51,181 nt of DNA from Acidimicrobiales bacterium (GCA_017883025.1 JADGOH010000036.1:1-51181), one strand, 5' to 3'; positions 10,174 to 19,653 are shown, counted from the stretch's first letter. The notes: generated by a model not told the origin, from the sequence alone. Numbers and translations are program-made.

Positions 10174-11595
10174 TCAGGGTGCCGCGCAGCAGGTGCCCCC
10201 GCCGGGCAGTCCCCGGAGCCGGGATGCCAGGGTGGTCAGCTGCTGCTCGAGCAACCCCACCGCGTCCGCCTGCTGGAGTGGAACCGCTCCTGCACCCAGG
10301 TCTGACGGCCGTGCCGTCGCCGGTCGGGGGGCCTCGTGGTCGGCGGACGACGCCCCGGCCCAGCGCTGGTCGGGGGCCACGTCGGGTGCACCCGGGGGTC
10401 GGGCGGACCCGTCCACCCCGGCGAACGTGCCGAGGTAGGTCCGTCGGTGGTCGCCCGTCGTCCACAGAAGCCTCGTGCCGCCGGGGTCAAAGGCGAACTC
10501 GGGGATGACGGTGTCCAGGCTCGTCAGCCGTCGGACGGACCCGGTGGCGAGGTCGAGCTCGTAGAGATCGGTCCGGAACGCCGGATCCAGGATCGTGAGG
10601 ATGAAGAACGGACCGAACACCTCGTTCTCCATGGGCGGGTCGTAGCCGATCGAGCGCGCGGCGGTCACGACCGTCTGCGCCCACGTCGGGCTGCCGCGGC
10701 TCGACATCCAGATCACGTCGCGCCCGTCGGGGGTGAATGCGGCCTGCTCGTCCCACCCCGGATTGCCGTCGGTCAGGTGGACCCAGGCGGACGCGCCGTG
10801 ACCCCCCAGCCGCACGAGGTAGAGCTCCGAGTTCAACCAGCCGACCGACCGGCCGCCGCCCGAGCTGAAGCGGGTCACCAGCACGCCGCTGCCGTCCGGG
10901 GACCAGGACTGTGTCTCGTAGGCGTTGTCGCCGGCCGGGGCGATCTGCACGGGTACGCCCAACCGGGGTCTCCCGGACGCGTCGAGCCTGAAGTCGGCCA
11001 GGAGCACGGTCCACTGGGTGCCCCCGGTCGCCGCCGGCCCGTAGTGCACCTGGGTCCACGCCAGGCGCCTCCCGTCGGGTGACCAGGCCGGGTGGTAGTT
11101 GTCGTAGGGGGAGGTGTCGCCGGGCAGGACGTCCCCGGGCACCGTTGTCCTCGCCCCGGTGAGCCTCGTCACCCCGGTCCCGTCCGGGCGCATGGCGTAC
11201 AGGTCGGTACCCATGCCTCCGAGGCACGGCGCGCCGTACGTCGTCCGCTGCCCCCGGAACGAGCAGAACAGGATCCAGTCGCCCTGGGGCCGCTCCAGGG
11301 GGAAGCCGTTCGGCCCCGGCTGCCCGCACGTGAGGCACGACGGGTGCGTGCCATCGAGCCGCGACACGTAGACCTGCGACACCCCGGACCGGTCGGCCTC
11401 GTTGGAGAGCACCCGGCCGTCGGGTGTCCATGTCGGGTCCTGGCCGAAGGTGAACCCGTTGACCGCGGTGGTGAAGCGGGACGTGGCGAACGGCACGGGC
11501 GCCGGGGCCGACGGGGCAGTGGCGGTCGGGGTCGCGCAGCCGGCGGCGGACAGGAGGGCCAGCGCCAGGACGAACCCCGTCCGCACCCGGCTCAT
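10174..11595 (-). CDS. TolB/PD40-like beta-propeller lipoprotein
   Basis: Lipobox 'LLSAAGC'; repeated 'WSPDGRRLAW', 'WSPDGSGVLV', 'FTPDGRDVIW' propeller strands. Confidence 0.8.
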   Translation of the reverse strand: MSRVRTGFVLALALLSAAGCATPTATAPSAPAPVPFATSRFTTAVNGFTFGQDPTWTPDGRVLSNEADRSGVSQVYVSRLDGTHPSCLTCGQPGPNGFPLERPQGDWILFCSFRGQRTTYGAPCLGGMGTDLYAMRPDGTGVTRLTGARTTVPGDVLPGDTSPYDNYHPAWSPDGRRLAWTQVHYGPAATGGTQWTVLLADFRLDASGRPRLGVPVQIAPAGDNAYETQSWSPDGSGVLVTRFSSGGGRSVGWLNSELYLVRLGGHGASAWVHLTDGNPGWDEQAAFTPDGRDVIWMSSRGSPTWAQTVVTAARSIGYDPPMENEVFGPFFILTILDPAFRTDLYELDLATGSVRRLTSLDTVIPEFAFDPGGTRLLWTTGDHRRTYLGTFAGVDGSARPPGAPDVAPDQRWAGASSADHEAPRPATARPSDLGAGAVPLQQADAVGLLEQQLTTLASRLRGLPGGGTCCAAP

Positions 11596-12608
11596 GCCAG
11601 GCAGCAGACGTGCGTGGTCAGGGGCCCGTCGTTCCAGGTGATGGCGTCGAGCACGGCCGCCATCTGGTCCATGGGGCGGCCCTCGGCGTCGGCGTAGGCC
11701 CGGTGGAGGTTCAGGACGATGCGCTCGGCATCGGCCCAGTCGCCGAAGGCGCCGAGGTCGGCCTGGCGGGCCAGCTCGAGCGGGGCGATCCCCTCGGCCC
11801 GGCCCTCGGCGGCCAGGTCCAGCACGAACCGGTAATAGCGCTCGTGATCGGCCAGCACGGCGGACAGGTCGGCCGCCGGGGCCAGCGGGCCGTGTCCCGG
11901 CACCACCACGTCGGGACCGAAACCGGCGATCCACTCGAGCGAGCGGAGCGCCCCGTCGACCGACCCGGCGAACACCAGGGGGGTCAGCCCCACGAAGAGC
12001 AGGTCGCCGCTGAACAGCACCCGCTCCGCCGGCAGCCACGCCACCAGGTCGCCCTCGGTGTGGGCGGCGTGGCCGGGATGGACGAGGTCGACGCGCCGGG
12101 AGCCCGAGTGCACGGTCAGGTCCGAGCGGATCACGATCGTGGGGACGCGGCGGGTGACCGCTCCCCAGTCCGGCACCGGTTGCCAGGCGGGCGGGCAGCC
12201 GTCGATGAGGGGGTCGACGAGCAGGTGCTCCCGCATCACCTCGTGCCCGATCAGCGCCACCCCGTCGGGAAGGAGCGAATTGCCGTAGGTGTGGTCGCCG
12301 TGCTCGTGGGTGTTGACCGCGAACCGGACCGGCGCCCCGCCGGTGGCGGCGTCCACGGCGTCCAGGAACCGGCGGGTGCGCGATTCGGTGGCGCAGGTGT
12401 CGACGATCAGGGTGCCGTCGGCACCGGTCACCGCGCCGGCATTGTTGAGCCACCAGGTGCCGTCGGGCTGGAGCCACGCATGGACGCCCTCGGCCACCTC
12501 GACCAGGTGGCCGGCGGACACGGTCGGGTCAGGGCGGTGGGCGTGTGCCTCGTCGCTCGAGCTGTCCACGTGGCTCCTTCCCGGCCCCGGGCCTCGGCCC
12601 GGCGGCAT
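11592..12608 (-). CDS. MBL-fold metallohydrolase
   Basis: 'NTHEHGDHTYGN' (HxHxDH-like), 'HPGHAAHTEGDLVAW', 'VVPGHGPLA'; TGA overlaps the ATG of the downstream gene. Confidence 0.85.
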   Translation of the reverse strand: MPPGRGPGPGRSHVDSSSDEAHAHRPDPTVSAGHLVEVAEGVHAWLQPDGTWWLNNAGAVTGADGTLIVDTCATESRTRRFLDAVDAATGGAPVRFAVNTHEHGDHTYGNSLLPDGVALIGHEVMREHLLVDPLIDGCPPAWQPVPDWGAVTRRVPTIVIRSDLTVHSGSRRVDLVHPGHAAHTEGDLVAWLPAERVLFSGDLLFVGLTPLVFAGSVDGALRSLEWIAGFGPDVVVPGHGPLAPAADLSAVLADHERYYRFVLDLAAEGRAEGIAPLELARQADLGAFGDWADAERIVLNLHRAYADAEGRPMDQMAAVLDAITWNDGPLTTHVCCLA

Positions 12609-12635
12609 CGGTCGGCGTCAGGTCATGTCAGGCGG

Positions 12636-13790
12636 TCAGGGTTTGGCGCTCCCGACGACCCACATGGAGAAGAACTGTGAGCCGCCTCCGTAGGCCTGGC
12701 CGAGCGCCAGCTTGGCGCCGTCGACCTGGTGCTCGCCGGCCTGGCCGCGCACCTGCATGGCCACCTCGAGGAAGCGCAGCATGCCCGAGGCGCCGATCGG
12801 GTTCGACGACAGCACGCCGCCCGACGCGTTCCACGGGATGTCACCGTCGAAGGCGGTGGCCCCCGACTCGGTCAGCTTCCACCCGTCGCCCAGGTCGCAG
12901 AAGCCGAGGTTCTCCAGCCACATCGGCTCGTACCAGCTGAAGGGCACGTAGACCTCAGCGCAGTCGAACTGCTCGCGGGGGTTGGTGACCCCGGCCTGCC
13001 GGTAGACGTCGGCCGAGCAGTCACGTCCGGCCTGCGGGTTGATCTGGTCGCGCCCGGCGAACATCGTCGGCTCCGACCGCATGGCCATGCCGTGGACCCA
13101 GGCCGGTGGATAGTTGCCCGACACCGCGTCCTCGGCGGCCAGCACCATGGCGGCGGCGCCGTCCGAGGACGGGCACGCCTCGAGGTACCGCAGCGGGTCC
13201 CACAGCATCATCGAGTCCTCGACCATCTTCATGTCGATGTCGGCCAGGTGCAGGTGCGCATACGGGTTCCGCATGGCGTTCTTGCGATCCTTGACCGCCA
13301 CCATCCGGCCGATGTAGTCGGGCGCGCCCGACCGGCGCATGTAGGCCCGGATGTGCGGTGCGAAGTACCCGCCGGCGCCGGCCAGCAGCGGCGCGGCGAA
13401 AGGCTGCGGTACCGACAGCGCCCACATGGCGTCGGAGTCGGACTGCTTCTCATAGGCCACCGTCAGCACCCGCTTGTGGATGCCCGACGAGACGAGGTGC
13501 GCGGCCACCAGGGCGGTCGAGCCGCCCACGGAGCCGGCGGTGTGCACGCGGAACATCGGCTTGCCCACGGCTCCCAGGGCCGGTGCCAGGTAGATCTCCG
13601 GCATCATGTTTCCCTCGAACATGTCCGGGGCCTTGCCGATCACCACGGCGTCGATGTCCGACCAGGTGAGGTCGGCGTCGGCCAGGGCCATCTTCGCGGC
13701 CTCGCGCACCAGGCCGGCGATGGAGACGTCGTCCCGCTTGGCCTTGTGGTGGGTCTGGCCCACCCCGATGACTGCACAGCGCTCTGCCAT
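12636..13790 (-). CDS. thiolase / lipid-transfer-protein-like acyl-CoA acetyltransferase
   Basis: 'MAERCAVIGVGQTHHK', 'MFRVHTAGSVGGSTALVAAHLVSSG', 'NPIGASGMLRFLEV', 'GQAYGGGSQFFSMWV'. Nucleophile-position motif reads HTAGSVGG. Confidence 0.88.
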   Translation of the reverse strand: MAERCAVIGVGQTHHKAKRDDVSIAGLVREAAKMALADADLTWSDIDAVVIGKAPDMFEGNMMPEIYLAPALGAVGKPMFRVHTAGSVGGSTALVAAHLVSSGIHKRVLTVAYEKQSDSDAMWALSVPQPFAAPLLAGAGGYFAPHIRAYMRRSGAPDYIGRMVAVKDRKNAMRNPYAHLHLADIDMKMVEDSMMLWDPLRYLEACPSSDGAAAMVLAAEDAVSGNYPPAWVHGMAMRSEPTMFAGRDQINPQAGRDCSADVYRQAGVTNPREQFDCAEVYVPFSWYEPMWLENLGFCDLGDGWKLTESGATAFDGDIPWNASGGVLSSNPIGASGMLRFLEVAMQVRGQAGEHQVDGAKLALGQAYGGGSQFFSMWVVGSAKP

Positions 13791-14869
13791 CACGCACCAC
13801 CCTCCAGGACGCACACGAGATTCTGTTGGAGACACGGCCCCGACGTGGCGTGGGCCACGGCCCGGTCGGCCGCACCCGAGCGGATCCGCTCGGCTGCTTC
13901 GCCGATCCGGATGAGCCCGGCCGACATCAGCGGGTTGGCGGCCAGCGCACCTCCCGACGGGTTGATCGCCACGGAGTCGTCGAGGCCGAGCGCCTCGGCG
14001 AGGATCAGCTCCTGATGGGCGAAGGGGGCGTGGATCTCGGCCACGTCGACCTTGCCGGCGGCCACGCCGGCCACCTCGGCGGCCTTGGCCGTCGACGGCG
14101 ACGTCGTGAGGTCGCGGGCGCCGAGCGAGTGCGTCTCGATCCGGTGGTCGAACCCGGTGATCCACACCGGCCGGTCTGACCACGCGGTGGCCTTGTCACC
14201 GGCGGCCAGCACCACGGCTGCGGCGCCGTCCGTGATCGGCGGCAGCGTGTGGCGGCGCAGCGGCGCGACCACGTAGTCGTCCTGGAGCAGCACCTCGGGG
14301 GCGATGTCGTTGGCCACCTGGGACTTGGGATTGGAGAGGGCGTCCCGGCGGCTCCTCGAGGCCACGGCGGCGAAGTCGGCCTCGGTCGCCTTGCCCGAGT
14401 CGATCAACGCGCGGGCCTGCAGCGCACTGAGGCTCACGATGTCCGGCCACATCGGGGCCTCGTAGTACGGGTCGAGCTGCAGCGTGAGGATCTCGCTGAG
14501 GTCACCCAGCGACGAGCGGCCGAACGAGTACACCAGGGCGGCATCGATCTCGCCCTCCTGGAGGAGCACCCATGCCTCGTACAGGGCCCAGGCGCCGTCC
14601 ATCTCGACGTGGCTCTCGCTCCGGGGCGGCCAGACACCCACGGCGTCGAGGGCCATCACGAAGCTGAAGGGCCCCCCGATCAGGTAGTCGGTGGAGCCTG
14701 AGCAGATGAAGTCGACGTCGTCCTTGGTGATCCCGATGTTGCCGAACACCTCGGCGATCACCGGCATCAGCCCCTCGACCTCGTTGCGCTCGTCGTCCTT
14801 TCGGACGTTCTGCGACTGGGCGAAGGAGGCGATGGAGACGGGGCGGACGGCCCGTGCGGCGGCGCTCAC
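13790..14869 (-). CDS. thiolase-domain protein, second subunit/paralog
   Basis: 'ITKDDVDFICSGSTDYLIGGPF', 'INPSGGALAANPLMSAGLIRIGEA'; overlaps neighbours on both sides (TGATG, GTGA). Confidence 0.88.
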   Translation of the reverse strand: MSAAARAVRPVSIASFAQSQNVRKDDERNEVEGLMPVIAEVFGNIGITKDDVDFICSGSTDYLIGGPFSFVMALDAVGVWPPRSESHVEMDGAWALYEAWVLLQEGEIDAALVYSFGRSSLGDLSEILTLQLDPYYEAPMWPDIVSLSALQARALIDSGKATEADFAAVASRSRRDALSNPKSQVANDIAPEVLLQDDYVVAPLRRHTLPPITDGAAAVVLAAGDKATAWSDRPVWITGFDHRIETHSLGARDLTTSPSTAKAAEVAGVAAGKVDVAEIHAPFAHQELILAEALGLDDSVAINPSGGALAANPLMSAGLIRIGEAAERIRSGAADRAVAHATSGPCLQQNLVCVLEGGA

Positions 14870-15372
14870 AGGTACTCCTTGTAGGTGTCGTAGTCGGCGT
14901 CCGGCTCGCCGTTGGGCCGGAAGTACCGGACCGAGGCGAGGGACGGTGTCAGGTCGGACTCGTCGACCCACACCGCCTCGACCCGCATGCCCATGCGGAT
15001 CTGGTCGGTGGGAATCTCCTGGAGCAGCCCCATGAAGGAGAGGTTCGCCCCGTCGAGCAGGATCTGGGCGCAGATGTAGGGGATCTCGATGGACTGGCCG
15101 GCGAACGGCACATTGACCACGCAGTAGGTGGTGACGGTGCCGGCGTTGCCGAGCAGCACGTCCTCGGTCGTGGGGACGCCGTCGGTCGGGCACGACCCGC
15201 GGCTGGGCACGTAGACCTTGCCGCAGACCGAGCAGCGCTGGCCGTGGAACTCGCCGCGCTCGAGGCCCCGGAGGAACTTCGACTGGGCGACCCCGGGGGT
15301 GAAGTCGAAGTCCAGCCGGATGGGGGTGGCGAGCGTCGTCACCGGCCCCTGATCGGTCGTCTCGTCGGCCAT
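14866..15372 (-). CDS. DUF35 OB-fold protein with rubredoxin-like Zn ribbon (ChsH2-type)
   Basis: 'GEFHGQRCSVCGKVYVPSRGSCPTDG' Zn ribbon followed by an OB-fold 'GTVTTYCVVNVPFAGQSIEIPYICAQILLDGA'. Confidence 0.88.
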   Translation of the reverse strand: MADETTDQGPVTTLATPIRLDFDFTPGVAQSKFLRGLERGEFHGQRCSVCGKVYVPSRGSCPTDGVPTTEDVLLGNAGTVTTYCVVNVPFAGQSIEIPYICAQILLDGANLSFMGLLQEIPTDQIRMGMRVEAVWVDESDLTPSLASVRYFRPNGEPDADYDTYKEYL

Positions 15373-15830
15373 CAGGAGGCACCTCCCTCGACCACGAACG
15401 CCTCGACGTCGGCCATGGCGCCGATGCGCTCGGCCTCGGGCCGGAAACGGGCGGTCACCCGTGTGCCGGTGGCCAGGGCGTCCGGACCCGGTGCATCGAC
15501 CGCGTGCAGCATCGCCGTGTTGGCGCCGTCCAGCGTGATGAGCGCCCAGGCGAACGGCGACTGCAGCGGGTGCTTGCGGAGCGGGTGGGACACCCACGCC
15601 CACGACTCGACGACGCCGCCGGGGCCGACCTCGACGAGCTCGCCCACGTCGTCGCTCGTGATCGGGTCGTACTCGGTGGGCGGCACGATGACCCGGCCGT
15701 CGGACCCGGTGGCCCCGACGAACCGACCGTCGCGCAGCGCTGTCAGGAATGCGCCGATGACCGGACCCGTCGAGCGCGAGTACGGATACTCGAGTCGGTG
15801 CTCTGCGTGCAGGACCTCACTGTCGGCCAT
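15372..15830 (-). CDS. DUF35 OB-fold protein lacking Zn-ribbon cysteines
   Basis: 'GAFLTALRDGRFVGATGSDGRVIVPPTEYDP', 'SPFAWALITLDGANTAMLHAVD'; overlaps the next DUF35 gene. Confidence 0.82.
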   Translation of the reverse strand: MADSEVLHAEHRLEYPYSRSTGPVIGAFLTALRDGRFVGATGSDGRVIVPPTEYDPITSDDVGELVEVGPGGVVESWAWVSHPLRKHPLQSPFAWALITLDGANTAMLHAVDAPGPDALATGTRVTARFRPEAERIGAMADVEAFVVEGGAS

Positions 15831-15876
15831 GCCGGACCTCCCCTACGTGCGTGTGTCGGACGTGACGGGTGAAATG

Positions 15877-15890
15877 TAGAACAGATTTCA
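15877..15890. promoter_or_regulatory. candidate TetR/KstR-type operator
   Basis: TAGAACAGATTTCA, one mismatch to TNNAACNNGTTNNA, in the divergent promoter region between 15830(-) and 15967(+). Also lies within TGAAAT-N9-ATTTCA (15870-15890). Confidence 0.5.
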
Positions 15891-15966
15891 GTTTTGCGCC
15901 TCCACGCCCCCCGGGCAGTTGGCGCCGTCCCCGCCGTGGTCGGCCCGTGGGCGCTACCGTTCCCAC

Positions 15967-17505
15967 ATGACCGAGCCCTCCCGTGGCCCCTCCGCGCCGA
16001 AGCGGCCCAACATCCTGCTCGTCGTGTCGGACCAGGAGCGCCAGCGGTCCTGGCTCCCCGGAGGTACCTCGCTCCCCTGGCGGGACCGCCTGCGGGCCGA
16101 GGGGCTCGAGTTCACCGACTACTTCACCCACTCGTCGCCGTGCTCGCCCAGCAGGGCGAGCCTGTTCACCGGGCGCTACCTGCCCGGTCACGGCGTCCTC
16201 GACAACGTGATCATGCCGGAGCACGACGAGCTGCCCACGTCCACGCCGACCCTCGGGTCGCTGCTGGGCTCGGCCGGCTACCGCTCGTCCTACATCGGCA
16301 AGTGGCACCTCTCCCATGCGGCCCGGCCCGACATGGAGGCCTACGGATTCGCCGACTGGGACGGCAACGACCGCCACTTCATGGGGTGGGCCGGCACCGG
16401 GGTGCACTTCGACCCGCTCATCGCGTCCAACGCCGCCCGGTGGCTGTCGAAGAACGCAGGGGCGGCCGACGAGGGCGGCCAGCCGTGGTTCCTGACCGTC
16501 GCCCTGGTCAACCCCCACGACGTCATGTGGTTCCCGGTCGACCAGCCCGGCTACCAGGCGGAGCATCCGGACCAGGTGGCCCGGGTCAAGAAGGTCCTCG
16601 AGTCCGCCGCCTGGAAGGAGGACGAGACGCTGCCCGCCTATCGGGAGCCCTATCCCGAGGTGTGCGACACCCTCCCGGCCAATTTCGCCGACCCGCTGCA
16701 CACCAAACCCGAGGCCCACCGGCAGTGGCGCTGGGACCAGCAGCACAGCCTCTACGGGTACCTCGACCCAGCCGACACGACGAGTTGGCTGCGGCACCTC
16801 GACTACTACGTCCACCTCCACCACCGGGCCGACGAGAGCCTCGGCACGGTGCTCGGCGCGCTCGACGCATCGGGAGCGTGGGACGACACGATCGTCATCT
16901 TCACCTCCGACCACGGTGACATGTGCGGCTCGCACGGCTTGCGGTCGAAGGGCCCGTTCGCCTACGACGAGATCATGCGGGTGCCCCTGTACGTGAAGGT
17001 GCCGGGCACCACCACGCCGGGCACGGTGACCTCGGCCCTCGGGTCCCATGTCGACCTGGCCGCCACCATCTGCGCGCTGGCCGGGGTGGACCCGGGGCGC
17101 ACCGCGGCCACGGTGCAGGGCTGCGACCTGACCCCGGTGCTGGCCGACCCGGCGGCGTCGGTGCGCGACCACGTCCTGTTCGCCCAGGATTCGGCCCAGA
17201 CCAGCAATCTCAACCAGGTCCGCTACGCGCTCCGCGGGTACTACGACGGCACCACCAAGTACGCCCGCTACTACGGCGTGGGCGGCGGCAAGCCGGGCAC
17301 CGGCCTGTGGGGCAGGTCACCCGGCCGCAAGCTGTACGACGTGGACTGCGCCTTCGACGACAACGACCACGAGTGGTACGAGCACGGGACCGACCCCCAC
17401 GAGTTGGTCAACCTGGCCAACGACCCGACACGGTCGGTCGGATTGCGCGACACCTATGAGCGCCTGCTGGCCTACGAGCAGGAGTCGTTCGTCACCTTCC
17501 CCTGA
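15967..17505 (+). CDS. type I sulfatase (choline-sulfatase/arylsulfatase-like)
   Basis: 'THSSPCSPSRASLFTGRY' formylglycine signature CSPSR; 'YIGKWHLS'; 'FTSDHGDMCGSHGL'. Confidence 0.93.
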   Translation: MTEPSRGPSAPKRPNILLVVSDQERQRSWLPGGTSLPWRDRLRAEGLEFTDYFTHSSPCSPSRASLFTGRYLPGHGVLDNVIMPEHDELPTSTPTLGSLLGSAGYRSSYIGKWHLSHAARPDMEAYGFADWDGNDRHFMGWAGTGVHFDPLIASNAARWLSKNAGAADEGGQPWFLTVALVNPHDVMWFPVDQPGYQAEHPDQVARVKKVLESAAWKEDETLPAYREPYPEVCDTLPANFADPLHTKPEAHRQWRWDQQHSLYGYLDPADTTSWLRHLDYYVHLHHRADESLGTVLGALDASGAWDDTIVIFTSDHGDMCGSHGLRSKGPFAYDEIMRVPLYVKVPGTTTPGTVTSALGSHVDLAATICALAGVDPGRTAATVQGCDLTPVLADPAASVRDHVLFAQDSAQTSNLNQVRYALRGYYDGTTKYARYYGVGGGKPGTGLWGRSPGRKLYDVDCAFDDNDHEWYEHGTDPHELVNLANDPTRSVGLRDTYERLLAYEQESFVTFP

Positions 17506-17530
17506 GTTCGCCACCGGTGGAGTGCGGCTG

Positions 17531-18757
17531 TCAGAGCTGGTCGAAGGCCGGGTCGTACCCGTCCCGGTCGTCCGTGGCCGGCGGGACCCCCTCCGCCTCG
17601 CGGCCGGCCAGCGCGAAGCCCAGCAGGGGGAACGCCAGGACCGACACCATGCCGGCGCCGACGAGCGCGGTGGCGTTCACCGGGAGCATGTGGTGGGTGT
17701 CGAGGCCGATCTGGGTGATCACCACGAGCAGCGGGAGTGCCGTCGACTGCAGGACGCCGATGGCGGCGCGCTGGCGCCAGCCCACCGTCCGGACGTAGAC
17801 GAGCAGCGCCGGCGCGCCGCGCACCAGCAGGAACAGGCCGAGGAAGATCGGCACCCGCTCGAGCGTCGACACGTTGGTGAACAGCTCACGGGCGTGGAAC
17901 TGCATGCCACTCACCACGAAGAAGACCGGGATCAGGAAGCCGAAGCCGATCGACTCGAGCCGGGGCTGCATGGCCTCGGCCTGCCCCTCGGTGAAGGCGA
18001 TGCGGACGATCAACCCGGCGGCGAATGCCCCGAGCAGCACCTCGAGGCTGAGCGACGACGCAACCAGCACCAGGCCGGTGATCAGCAGCAGCACGATCCG
18101 GACCGGCAGTTGGGTGGAGGTTCCGAGGTGGCGCTGGAGCGTCTCCATCACCCGTGGCGGCTGGGGCCGGGCCGCCAGGAACGCCACGCCGATGGCCAGG
18201 ACCACGAAGAGGACGAGTAGCGCCGTCTCCGCTGCGGGACTGGCCGCTCCGAGCAGGACGGTGACCGCCACGACCGGACCGAACTCGCCGGCGGTGCCCG
18301 CCGCCACGAGGAGCTTGCCGAACGGGCTCTCCAGCATGTGTCGGTCCCGGAGCATCGGCAGGAGGGTACCGAGGGCCGTCGTCGTCAGGGCCAGGCCGAC
18401 CAGCAGGCTGGAGATGGCGAAATTGGTCAGCAGGAGCACCAGTCCGACGCCGAGGCCGAGGGCGAGGCTGGCCAGCCAGCCGACGACGCCGAGCTTCAGT
18501 GGGGCGCCCCGCAGCCGGCTGAAGTCGATCTCGTAGCCGGCCATGAAGAAGAGGAAGGAGAGCCCCAGCGCGTCGAGGCCGTCGACGAACGGGCCCGTCG
18601 ATGCCCACCCGAGGACCTCGGGCCCGATCAGGATGCCGAGCAGGAGCTCGAACAGGACGCTCGGGATGCGCCACCGTCCGAGCGCCTCCGAGCACAGCGG
18701 GGCGATGGCCACCGCGAGGGCGATCACGAACAGGGAGACGGCGGTCCCGTACGGCAT
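17531..18757 (-). CDS. CPA2-family cation:proton antiporter
   Basis: Multi-TM protein; 'VLFELLLGILIGPEVLGW', 'LSFLFFMAGYEIDFSRLRG'. The upstream ORF-track extension lies antisense to other sequence and is discarded. Confidence 0.85.
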   Translation of the reverse strand: MPYGTAVSLFVIALAVAIAPLCSEALGRWRIPSVLFELLLGILIGPEVLGWASTGPFVDGLDALGLSFLFFMAGYEIDFSRLRGAPLKLGVVGWLASLALGLGVGLVLLLTNFAISSLLVGLALTTTALGTLLPMLRDRHMLESPFGKLLVAAGTAGEFGPVVAVTVLLGAASPAAETALLVLFVVLAIGVAFLAARPQPPRVMETLQRHLGTSTQLPVRIVLLLITGLVLVASSLSLEVLLGAFAAGLIVRIAFTEGQAEAMQPRLESIGFGFLIPVFFVVSGMQFHARELFTNVSTLERVPIFLGLFLLVRGAPALLVYVRTVGWRQRAAIGVLQSTALPLLVVITQIGLDTHHMLPVNATALVGAGMVSVLAFPLLGFALAGREAEGVPPATDDRDGYDPAFDQL

Positions 18758-18832
18758 CCGGACAGCGTACGAGAGGCCGCACGGAGCGGTCGGGACCGGT
18801 GCAGGGCGGCGAGGCCGCCGTAGGCTCGCGTC

Positions 18833-19642
18833 GTGGAGCACGTCGACCCGGCACAGGAGCTGCCGTTCACCGTGGAGAGCCTGGCGGACGACCTCCGCTC
18901 GCTCGGTGTCGGGTCCGGCTCGACTCTGCTCGTGCACAGCTCGTTGTCGTCCCTGGGCTACGTCGCCGGGGGCGCCCACGCGGTCGTGCTCGCCCTGCTC
19001 GACGTCCTGGGCCCGGCGGGGACCCTGGTCGTCCCCGCCCACTCGAGCGACCTGTCGGACCCCGGGCACTGGGAGAATCCGCCGGTGCCCGAGGCGTGGT
19101 GGCCGGTCATCCGAGCCTCGGCGCCGGCCTTCGACCGCGACCTCACCGCCACCCGGGGGATGGGGGCGATCGCCGACACCGTGCGTCGGGTACCGGCTGC
19201 CCTGCGCAGCGCCCATCCGACCGACTCGATCTGCGCCGTCGGGCCCGGCGCGGCCCGCCTCACTGCCGTGCACCGGTTGGAGGACGGGCTCGGCGAGTCG
19301 TCCCCGCTGGCCAGGCTCTACGAGTCCGGCGCCGACGTCCTGCTCCTCGGGGTCGGCCATGCCAACAACACGTCGCTCCACCTGGCGGAGGTGCGGGCCG
19401 GCACCCAGCCCGCGACCACCGACGGTGCCCCCGTGCTGGTCGACGGCGAGCGTGCATGGGTGGCGTACCCCGTGACCGCGGTGGACACGGACGACTTCGA
19501 CGTGGTCGGGGGCGCCGTGGGCGAGGCGGGGATCGAACGGGTCGGCACCGTCGGGAGGGCGACCGCCCGCCTGATGCCGATGCGGAACCTGGTCGACTTC
19601 GCGACCGGGTGGTTCGCCGAGCATCGCACCGCGGCACCCTGA
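18833..19642 (+). CDS. AAC(3)-family aminoglycoside N-acetyltransferase-like protein
   Basis: 'GSTLLVHSSLSSLGYVAGGA', 'LGPAGTLVVPAHSS', 'RSAHPTDSICAVGPGA', 'LLLGVGHANNTSLHLAE'. Confidence 0.88.
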   Translation: MEHVDPAQELPFTVESLADDLRSLGVGSGSTLLVHSSLSSLGYVAGGAHAVVLALLDVLGPAGTLVVPAHSSDLSDPGHWENPPVPEAWWPVIRASAPAFDRDLTATRGMGAIADTVRRVPAALRSAHPTDSICAVGPGAARLTAVHRLEDGLGESSPLARLYESGADVLLLGVGHANNTSLHLAEVRAGTQPATTDGAPVLVDGERAWVAYPVTAVDTDDFDVVGGAVGEAGIERVGTVGRATARLMPMRNLVDFATGWFAEHRTAAP

Positions 19643-19653
19643 TCGGGTACTCC

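Noticed and set aside
15817-17172. 451-aa minus-strand ORF over the sulfatase
   Set aside because: Antisense to an unambiguous sulfatase; Gly/Val/Arg-rich shadow frame.
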